From the NCBI GenBank assembly GCA_902791745.1, contig CADAWZ010000005.1, positions 1 to 34,364 on the forward strand: a DNA stretch of 34,364 bases, written 5' to 3'. How positions within the stretch are numbered: position 1 is the stretch's first letter; every line of letters starts with the position of its first letter. The translations under genes and the position numbers were made by a program. Below the pieces are notes generated by a model. The model saw nothing but the letters and a program-made list of their open reading frames with translations. It ran no database searches and was not told the origin of the DNA. This document shows, piece by piece, positions 7,786-14,553 of the stretch. Origin of the DNA: an uncultured bacterium. GTDB taxonomy: Bacteria > Vulcanimicrobiota > CADAWZ01.

Positions 7786-10332
7786 ATGAAGAAACTTTCA
7801 GTTCTTCTCGCAGGTCTTGCAGTTTGCTGTTTCGCAGCTCCTGCATTCGCTGCACCAGTTTTTCCAGATGTTCCAGAAGAGCATTGGGCAAGAGATGCTG
7901 TTGCTAATTTAGCAGCAAGCGGTTTAGTTGAAGGATATCCAGACGGCACATTCAAAGGTAACAGAGCTGCAACTCGTTACGAAATGGCTATGGTCATTGC
8001 AAGATTTCTTGCAAAGAACGATCAAGAACATGCAACATTTGCAACAAAGGCTGATCTTGAAGAGCTCAGAAGACTCGTAAATCAGCTCAAATCAGAACTC
8101 GATGCACTTGGCGTAAGAGTAACAAACCTTGAAGATTCAGTTGCAAGCCTCGATAAGAGAGTAACTGAACTTGAAAGAATCACTTTCTATGGTGAATTAG
8201 ATGCTATATTCACAACACAAGGCGTAAAGAGCAATGATACTTGGAAAACATTCAATGGCTTTGGTTGGGCAGATGGTGACTATGATGTACCATTCAACAC
8301 AACACCTCAATCATATACAGGTTCTGTAACAGGTGCTAATGCATTATTTGGTGCATATGGTGTTGGTCCTACAAATGTAGACGCTTATGGAAATTTACAA
8401 GCTAATGATGGAATTCCAGTTATCAACTACAAAAACGGCAGACCTCTTACAAGTGGTACAGGCGTTTCAGCAGTTGCAAAACTCGGAATCAATGCAAAAG
8501 TAAGTGATGATGTAGATGCAGGTCTCGAACTCGCAGCATACACAGCAGTTGGCGATCCACTCGTAAATTCATTCTATGGCGTACAACAGCCATATATGTC
8601 AAATGTATTTGCTGGACAAGGCAACTATATAAGAACAACTGGTGTTGGCAATGCAAGTGATATGTTCACAGCTGTAACACTTGACAATTTCTGGGTAAAA
8701 CATAAACCATCAGGAATCAAGCTCACAGTTGGTTCATTTGGCGAAATGAATATGGATTCTATCCTCTTTGCAGGACAGCCAAATCCAAATGTAAATGGTT
8801 CAGCTTATATTCCAAACTATGGTTTCAAAGTAAATGGAACAGCTGAATTCCTTTCAGATATGGATTGGGAAATCTTCTACACATCTCTTCCAGATGCAAA
8901 CTTAGACCAAGGTGATCCACGTCGTGTAGGTTTAACATACAATGGTGATGGTTATAACACATATGCTTACGGTTTAGACCTCGGTTGGAGATTCAAAGGT
9001 GGAAACTTCAAGATTGGTTACCTCAGAGCTATGAATGATGGAACCAACTATGGAACAAACTATGGTCTCAATGCACTTTATCCTCAGATTGGTAGCAGCC
9101 TTAGTTATGGAATAAGTCAAAATCTTATTAGCTGGGGAACTCCAGTAGAATACTTACCATTAGGAATGGGCTTCATACCAAATAATAATCATATAGCACC
9201 AGTTCAGGTACTAAACAACACTTCAATATTTGGTGAACAATCAACAACAAACTGGTCAGCACACTTTGACTACACTTGGGAAGATAGCAAAATTAAACCA
9301 AGATTCTTTGTTGAATATGCACATTCAGATTACAAACCAACACACGAATCAGATTACAGCGTAAGTGGTGGTGCTCTCAGAGCTGGTCTTGGTGCAACAT
9401 TCTTTAATGATTCATTTGATGTTGACATTCAGTACAAATCAATAGAACCAGAATATGATCCAATGATCCTTCGCTACCCTGTAAATGTAAATCCATTGTC
9501 ATTTCCAGCTTTCTCACACTTCCCAGGTATGTATCAGCTTCATGACACAGAGATTTATACAAACAACAGACAAGGTTGGGACTTCAAGCTCACATATAGA
9601 TTCAAAGATGACAGAGGTAAGATTTGGGCATCTTATCAAACATATGAGCAAGTTGATGCAAGCTTAGTTAAAAACTTTGATGGTTATTATGACCCAGGAT
9701 TCATTGATGCATTCTTCACACCACTTGCTGGTGCATATACAAATATCACAGGCACAGGACTTGGCGGATACCTCGATGAAAACAAAGGTAAAGTAAACAA
9801 ATTTGATATCGGTGTTGATTACAAATTTGAAAACAACCTTGGTCTTGAACTTGAATACTACAAACAAAACTTCAAGAGAGATACAGACCTCAGAGTCAAC
9901 CAGCCATATTGGACAATGGTTACAGGTGTAGGTACATTAGGAGCAGAAGCTGCTGTAAACTATGTTGACCTCGACGTAACAGGTTTCCACATTGGAATTG
10001 CATATCCATTCAATGAGAAATTCACTGGTAAAATTGGATATGATTACACAGCTCTCAAAGGTCACTATGATCCAGCTGGTTTAACAGCAAATTATGCAGT
10101 TCAAACAGCATCACATGACTATACAAACATAGATACAAAGCAGAGCGTTCCATATATCGGCTTCGATTACAAGCTCAGCAAGAACACAGAATGGGGTCTT
10201 AACCTCCAGTTCTTCAACACAACAGACAATGCTGGTCTCTATGCTCCAGTTCCAGCAGTTGGCGACAGAGTATACCATTCAAGCGATTGGAGCGGTACAC
10301 AGCTCACAACAGAATTCAAAGTTAAATTCTAA
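7786..10332 (+). CDS. SLH-domain outer-membrane porin 1
   Basis: 848 aa. Signal peptide ends at AAPAFA (residue ~22). One SLH domain spans about residues 25-75 (FPDVPEEHWARDAV ... EGYPDGTF ... RYEMAMVIARF); this domain typically binds the wall polymer. A heptad coiled coil follows (about 85-135, KADLEELRRLVNQL ... VASLDKRVTELERI), then a beta-barrel rich in alternating aromatic strands ending in the terminal Phe (TTEFKVKF) needed for barrel insertion. The architecture matches SLH porins that tie the outer membrane to peptidoglycan and let small solutes pass. GGAGG lies 10 nt before the ATG. Transcript ends at a strong terminator (10416-10450). A paralog lies at 14554-17034. Confidence 0.92.
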   Translation: MKKLSVLLAGLAVCCFAAPAFAAPVFPDVPEEHWARDAVANLAASGLVEGYPDGTFKGNRAATRYEMAMVIARFLAKNDQEHATFATKADLEELRRLVNQLKSELDALGVRVTNLEDSVASLDKRVTELERITFYGELDAIFTTQGVKSNDTWKTFNGFGWADGDYDVPFNTTPQSYTGSVTGANALFGAYGVGPTNVDAYGNLQANDGIPVINYKNGRPLTSGTGVSAVAKLGINAKVSDDVDAGLELAAYTAVGDPLVNSFYGVQQPYMSNVFAGQGNYIRTTGVGNASDMFTAVTLDNFWVKHKPSGIKLTVGSFGEMNMDSILFAGQPNPNVNGSAYIPNYGFKVNGTAEFLSDMDWEIFYTSLPDANLDQGDPRRVGLTYNGDGYNTYAYGLDLGWRFKGGNFKIGYLRAMNDGTNYGTNYGLNALYPQIGSSLSYGISQNLISWGTPVEYLPLGMGFIPNNNHIAPVQVLNNTSIFGEQSTTNWSAHFDYTWEDSKIKPRFFVEYAHSDYKPTHESDYSVSGGALRAGLGATFFNDSFDVDIQYKSIEPEYDPMILRYPVNVNPLSFPAFSHFPGMYQLHDTEIYTNNRQGWDFKLTYRFKDDRGKIWASYQTYEQVDASLVKNFDGYYDPGFIDAFFTPLAGAYTNITGTGLGGYLDENKGKVNKFDIGVDYKFENNLGLELEYYKQNFKRDTDLRVNQPYWTMVTGVGTLGAEAAVNYVDLDVTGFHIGIAYPFNEKFTGKIGYDYTALKGHYDPAGLTANYAVQTASHDYTNIDTKQSVPYIGFDYKLSKNTEWGLNLQFFNTTDNAGLYAPVPAVGDRVYHSSDWSGTQLTTEFKVKF

Positions 10333-10350
10333 CTTAGGTTAAGGGATTAT

Positions 10351-10377
10351 CCCTCCCCTTCCCTCCCAAAGGGAGGG
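10351..10377. repeat. C-rich tract: hairpin and G-quadruplex motif
   Basis: CCCTCCC-aaa-GGGAGGG (10361-10377) is a 7-bp GC hairpin. On the minus strand 10367-10351 reads GGGAGGGAAGGGGAGGG, four runs of at least three G, the canonical G-quadruplex pattern. Conspicuous in such an AT-rich region; it lies 19 nt past the porin 1 stop. Confidence 0.6.
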
Positions 10378-10415
10378 GGCAATTTGACAAAGAATTTCGT
10401 TAAATAATAATAATA

Positions 10416-10450
10416 AAAACAGGTTTGAAATTTTTCGAACCTGTTTTTTT
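10416..10450 (+). terminator. Rho-independent terminator of porin 1
   Basis: Stem AACAGGTTTGAA / TTCGAACCTGTT with one G-T wobble and a 4-nt loop, followed by a run of T. Confidence 0.85.
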
Positions 10451-10484
10451 GTTATTGCAAATATTTCGATGTTGTTACTATATA

Positions 10485-10539
10485 TTATTCCGATAATTTA
10501 TAATATGTTATTCCGATAACCTTGATTTTATTCCGATAA
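10485..10539 (+). promoter_or_regulatory. Three operator-like direct repeats upstream of fic
   Basis: The 12-mer TTATTCCGATAA occurs perfectly at 10485-10496, 10508-10519 and 10528-10539. Its ends TTAT/ATAA are self-complementary. A weaker match (8 of 12) sits at 10461-10472. The third copy lies between the -35 and -10 of the fic promoter, a classic repressor position. Confidence 0.8.
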
Positions 10540-10550
10540 TATGCTATAAT
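10522..10550 (+). promoter_or_regulatory. fic promoter
   Basis: -35 TTGATT (10522-10527), 17-nt spacer, -10 TATAAT (10545-10550); the ATG follows 27 nt later. One operator repeat fills the spacer. Confidence 0.75.
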
Positions 10551-10577
10551 GCAACATCTGATTGGAGGTGAAGGCTT

Positions 10578-11471
10578 ATGTATATGACAGTGAGAGAAGC
10601 ATCCGCAAAATGGGGCATTTCGGATAGAAGAATCAGAGTGCTTTGTTCCGAAGGCAAGATTATAGGTGCACATCAGGAAGGCAGAAGCTGGAAGATACCG
10701 ATCGATGCAGAAAAGCCAGCCGACGGAAGGTTCAAATTGAAGGAAAGCATCTTCGTTCAGATCGACCATAAAAAGGTAGAGTTAGATGAAAGAAGACCAT
10801 TGACGGAAGGTGAAGTAGAACGACTTAATGAGGAGTTCACAGTCGAGTATACCTATAACTCCAATGCCATAGAGGGCAATACACTGACACTCCGCGAAAC
10901 CGATCTTGTCCTTAGAGGACTGACGATAGACCAGCGACCTCTGAAGGATCATATGGAGGCCGTCGGTCACAAGGAAGCGTTCAATTATGTGCGAGAACTT
11001 GTCAAAGAAAATGCGACGCTGACGGAAAGCATTATCAAACAGATTCATTTTCTTGTCCTTGCAGATAAAAAGGATGACCGTGGCGTCTATAGAAGAATTC
11101 CCGTCCATATAATGGGGGCTCACCACGAACCCGTGCAACCATATCTAATAGAGCCGAAAATGGAGCAACTTTTGCTCGATTATGCCACAAGCGAGGATCA
11201 CATTGTGACAAAGCTGGCCCGATTCCATATTGATTTTGAGGGCATCCATCCCTTTATCGACGGCAATGGAAGGACTGGCAGACTGCTTGTGAATCTGGAG
11301 CTTATGAAAGCGGGTTATCCGCCCATCGATATCAAGTTCACAGACAGGGTTGCTTATTACAATGCGTTTGATGCCTATCATGTCAAACATGATCTTTCCG
11401 CTATGGAATATCTATTTGCTGGGTACATCAACGCAAGGCTTGATACCTATTTGAAAATTCTAAAGGAATGA
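10578..11471 (+). CDS. Fic-family protein with N-terminal HTH
   Basis: 297 aa. Residues 3-45 form an excisionase/MerR-like helix-turn-helix (MTVREASAKWGISDRRIRVL ... EGRSWKIP). The Fic core holds the full motif HPFIDGNGRTGRLL, with catalytic His and phosphate-anchoring residues, predicting transfer of AMP (or another nucleotide moiety) from a nucleotide to a protein hydroxyl. An inhibitory helix motif SNAIEGN lies N-terminal of the core, the class II arrangement in which its Glu blocks productive ATP binding. GGAGGTG precedes the ATG. The HTH and the upstream repeats suggest it represses its own gene. The reading frame is clearly richer in G+C than neighbouring genes and uses codons such as CGC and GCG that are rare nearby, so recent transfer is likely. 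Target protein unknown. Confidence 0.9.
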   Translation: MYMTVREASAKWGISDRRIRVLCSEGKIIGAHQEGRSWKIPIDAEKPADGRFKLKESIFVQIDHKKVELDERRPLTEGEVERLNEEFTVEYTYNSNAIEGNTLTLRETDLVLRGLTIDQRPLKDHMEAVGHKEAFNYVRELVKENATLTESIIKQIHFLVLADKKDDRGVYRRIPVHIMGAHHEPVQPYLIEPKMEQLLLDYATSEDHIVTKLARFHIDFEGIHPFIDGNGRTGRLLVNLELMKAGYPPIDIKFTDRVAYYNAFDAYHVKHDLSAMEYLFAGYINARLDTYLKILKE

Positions 11472-11475
11472 TGCA

Positions 11476-11512
11476 GGGGCTGTGAAAAAAGTCAATATTT
11501 TTTCACAGCCCC
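11476..11512. terminator. 15-bp perfect hairpin between fic and alaS
   Basis: GGGGCTGTGAAAAAA (11476-11490) pairs with TTTTTTCACAGCCCC (11498-11512) around a 7-nt loop. It sits between convergent fic and alaS stops and could end both transcripts, but no T-run follows the stem on either strand, so the assignment is not firm. Confidence 0.55.
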
Positions 11513-11537
11513 CAATATAAATAGAGCTTATAAATAT

Positions 11538-14201
11538 TTACAGCACATTTGCTGTTAAAAATGATGTCAAATCTGATTTTGTCTTCTCCAAGGCTTCGTC
11601 GACCTTTTCGGGATTCTTTCCTCCACCTTTTGCAAAATCAAATTTTCCGCCTCCGCCTCCACCTAAAATTTTAGAGGCTTCTCTTACATAATTTCCAATA
11701 TTTACTTTGTCTTTTGCTGCTATATCTTTTGAAGCAAAACCGACTAACGAAATTGTCTGTTCTTGAACAGATATAAACAGACCACAAACTTTATTATGAC
11801 CTTTTACAAGAGTAGCAAGAGTTGCAAGGTTGTCTGCCGACATTTCAGAGAATTTTTGACATGTTACTTTTACTCCATTTACTTCTTCAGCAGATTTAAA
11901 GATATCTTCAGATTGTTTTTCCAATCCTTTTTTGCTCTCTTTTTCTCTCTCTTTTATCATTTCTTTTACTTTTGCATTAAGAGCCTCTATCTTTTTTGCC
12001 AATTCTTCTCTTGGAGCAACGAGCATTGAAGACAATTCTTTTATAGCATTTCTGTCCTTCACACTTTCCTCAAATGCTTTCATGCCTGTTATAGCTTCAA
12101 TTCTTCTAACTCCTGCTTCAGATGATGATTCACTCATGATTTTAAATGAGCCTATATCACCTGTTGCCTTACAGTGTGTTCCACCACATAGTTCTTTTGA
12201 ATATCCACCAATATCTATAACTCTGACTGTCTTGCCATACTTTTCACCAAAAAGAGCAGTAACATTATCTTTTTTAGCTTCTTCTAAAGATTTCCAAGAA
12301 ATAACAAGTGGAGTATTTTCCATAATCTTTTTATTTACAAGAATTTCTGTTCTTTCTATTTCTTCTTTTGTCATCTGTTTTGGATGTCTAAAATCAAATC
12401 TTAACAATTCTGGAGAAACTTCAGAACCTTTTTGTGCAACCTGCTCACCTAATACTTCTCTCAAAGCCCATTGTAAAATATGCGTTGCTGTATGTGCAGA
12501 CATAAGAGCTTTTCTTCTATCATGGTCAACTTTTGCAAAAACCTTTTCAGGTAAATTTTCTGAATCTCCATTTTCCAAAATACCACAATGAATATGGAAA
12601 TTTCCTATCTTCTTTGTATCCGTAACTTTAAACTCAAAATTTTCGCCAGTGATAATACCTGTATCACCAATTTGACCACCAGATTGAGCATAAAATGGAG
12701 TTGACTCGAGAATCAAAAAAGATTCCCCAATCATTCTCAATGGCTTTACTTCTGCTTCTGTCCCATCATGATCAGATTTTCCACTTTCCCAATAACCAAT
12801 AAATTCTGTTGCAGGAAGGTCTGAAATAACTTGTGGATCTAAAAGTGCCTCTTTTGCCTCCCCTTTCGATCTCTCTCTGTGTTCTTTTTCTGCTTTTTCC
12901 CAGCTATCTTCATCAATAGTTTTTCCATGTTCTGAAGCCATTTGCAAAATCAAATCTTTTGGAAATCCATCTTGATGATATAATCTATATGCATCAAAAC
13001 CATCTAAAACATTATTTGAGCCAGCTTTTTCTATCAACTCATTAAATCTCAAAAGTCCCTGTTCCAAAGTTTTTCCAAAAAGAATCTCTTCTTCTTTTAA
13101 AATATCAGAAATCGTCTCTACATTTTTTAAAACCTCAGGGAAAATATCACTGTATATATCAGCAACAGTTTTTGGCAACTTATATAAAAATGGTTCTTTC
13201 ATTCCAAGTCTTTGAGAGCCAAAGCGAGATGCACGCCTCAAAAGACTTCTCAAAACACTACCTCTTCCTTTTTTGTCAGGTCTTGCTCCATCTGAAATTG
13301 CGAAACAAAGAGCTTTTATATGGTCTGCACATACTCTCATGGCCACATCTGTAGAATCTGAAGAACCATATTTTACACCTGTTATTTCAGTTAACTTATC
13401 CAATATAGGAGTAAATAAATCTGTATCATAATTGGATTTTTTCCCCTGTAAAAGTGCTGTCAATCTCTCAAAACCCATTCCTGTATCAATATTATTTTTA
13501 TTTAACTTAGAAAGGCTTTTATCTTTATTTCTATTTAATTGCATAAATACAAGATTCCAAATTTCCATAAATCTTCTGCAATCGCCATTTACACCGCAGA
13601 CATGATTTGGATCGTCCTTTTTATCACACATATCAGAACCTAAATCTATGTGAATTTCACTACAAGGACCACAGGGACCAACTTCCCCCATCTCCCAAAA
13701 ATTATCCTTCTTTCCAAAAGGAAGAATATGCGAATTGTCTATATCTGTACAATTTTTCCAAATATCACGGGCTTCATCATCTGCTTGCAAACCGTCTTCT
13801 TTATCTCCCCCAAAATAAGTTGCATATAACTTTGATTTATCAAAACCACAGACAACTGTCAAAAATTCCCAAGCATACATAATAGCTTCTTTTTTAAAAT
13901 AATCGCCAAAAGACCAATTTCCAAGCATTTCAAAAAATGTATGATGATATGTGTCATTTCCGACAGCATCTAAATCATTATGTTTTCCAGAAACTCTCAA
14001 ACATTTTTGAGTATCAGCTACTTTTGTAAATTCTGGTTGTTCTGATCCCAAAAAATATGGCTTAAATTGATTCATTCCTGCATTTGCAAATAAAAGTGTA
14101 GGATCATCTTTTGGAATTACAGGTGAAGAAGAAACAATTTTATGTCCTTTTGATTCAAAAAAATCAAGAAAAGACTTTCTTATTTCTTGTTGTGTTTTCA
14201 T
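11538..14201 (-). CDS. alaS: Alanine-tRNA ligase
   Basis: 887 aa, full length. It charges tRNA-Ala. The class II catalytic core starts at MKTQQEIRKSFLDFF and includes HHTFFEMLGNWSFGDYFK; the editing domain carries the zinc/editing motifs HTATH (about residue 568) and CGGTH (about residue 672), which remove mischarged Ser and Gly. The C-Ala region ends with the glycine-rich GGGGGGKFDFAKGGG and KNPEKVDEAL. An upstream in-frame ATG at 14216 would add five residues, but the AGG it contains is the likely Shine-Dalgarno for ATG 14201, so I chose the latter. All key residues are present. Confidence 0.97.
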   Translation of the reverse strand: MKTQQEIRKSFLDFFESKGHKIVSSSPVIPKDDPTLLFANAGMNQFKPYFLGSEQPEFTKVADTQKCLRVSGKHNDLDAVGNDTYHHTFFEMLGNWSFGDYFKKEAIMYAWEFLTVVCGFDKSKLYATYFGGDKEDGLQADDEARDIWKNCTDIDNSHILPFGKKDNFWEMGEVGPCGPCSEIHIDLGSDMCDKKDDPNHVCGVNGDCRRFMEIWNLVFMQLNRNKDKSLSKLNKNNIDTGMGFERLTALLQGKKSNYDTDLFTPILDKLTEITGVKYGSSDSTDVAMRVCADHIKALCFAISDGARPDKKGRGSVLRSLLRRASRFGSQRLGMKEPFLYKLPKTVADIYSDIFPEVLKNVETISDILKEEEILFGKTLEQGLLRFNELIEKAGSNNVLDGFDAYRLYHQDGFPKDLILQMASEHGKTIDEDSWEKAEKEHRERSKGEAKEALLDPQVISDLPATEFIGYWESGKSDHDGTEAEVKPLRMIGESFLILESTPFYAQSGGQIGDTGIITGENFEFKVTDTKKIGNFHIHCGILENGDSENLPEKVFAKVDHDRRKALMSAHTATHILQWALREVLGEQVAQKGSEVSPELLRFDFRHPKQMTKEEIERTEILVNKKIMENTPLVISWKSLEEAKKDNVTALFGEKYGKTVRVIDIGGYSKELCGGTHCKATGDIGSFKIMSESSSEAGVRRIEAITGMKAFEESVKDRNAIKELSSMLVAPREELAKKIEALNAKVKEMIKEREKESKKGLEKQSEDIFKSAEEVNGVKVTCQKFSEMSADNLATLATLVKGHNKVCGLFISVQEQTISLVGFASKDIAAKDKVNIGNYVREASKILGGGGGGKFDFAKGGGKNPEKVDEALEKTKSDLTSFLTANVL

Positions 14202-14240
14202 TTTTTTAAACCTCATAAAATAAATATAAGTTAATTTTAT

Positions 14241-14268
14241 ATTTTAGCACAAATTTTTAAATATACAA
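14241..14268 (-). promoter_or_regulatory. Candidate alaS promoter
   Basis: Minus strand: -35 TTGTAT (14268-14263), 16-nt spacer, extended -10 TGC-TAAAAT (14246-14241 for the hexamer). About 40 nt before the alaS start. Confidence 0.45.
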
Positions 14269-14381
14269 AATTTTTTTATAATATTATTTAAAATTTATTA
14301 TTATTTGGTCAAAAATACATCTAAAAGAGGACTTAAAATGTAATTAATAGAACTTTTATAAGTTCAAAATTATAAATTAAT

Positions 14382-14553
14382 ATTCAAGAAGTCGGAATAA
14401 TACTTTTCGATTTATTACAATGGCTAACAAAATAAACAGAATTAAATCTTTGGAAAAGAAAACACGGTCACTTTTCCGAAAAAAGATAAATATTTCTGCA
14501 CAAAACAAAAAAGCCAATATTTATTAAGTTATATTTTCGGAGGTCAAAAAATA
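14382..14553 (+). promoter_or_regulatory. Structured 5' leader of porin 2
   Basis: Counterpart of 7616-7785. Hairpin A: GTCGGA (14391-14396) with TTCGAT (14406-14411); relative to porin 1 two C-to-T changes turn G-C pairs into G-U, keeping the stem. Hairpin B: ATCTT, one bulged T, GGAAAAG (14446-14458) with CTTTTCC (14471-14477) and AAGAT (14483-14487), identical loop AAAACACGGTCA. The alternative pairing to the ribosome site is CCGAAAA with TTTTCGG (14534-14540), overlapping GGAGG (14539-14543). The remaining gap 14269-14381 shows only AT-rich sequence with no clear promoter. Confidence 0.65.

Noticed and set aside
7653-7907. 84-aa plus-strand open frame starting in the porin 1 leader (MADNIKRDK...), with a 35-aa counterpart at 14420-14527.
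   Set aside because: There is no Shine-Dalgarno, the copy 1 frame runs out of frame into the porin gene while copy 2 stops earlier, and the shared part is identical at silent positions, so RNA structure explains conservation better. A leader peptide is not fully excluded.
10485-10539. Three 12-bp repeats considered as a CRISPR array or replication iterons.
   Set aside because: Repeats are too short and spacers (8-11 nt) too small for CRISPR; they overlap a promoter beside an HTH protein gene, so operators are more likely, and no replication initiator gene is nearby.
11932-12591. 219-aa plus-strand open frame.
   Set aside because: It lies wholly antisense to alaS, a certain gene; low-complexity Ser/Phe composition is typical of a shadow frame.
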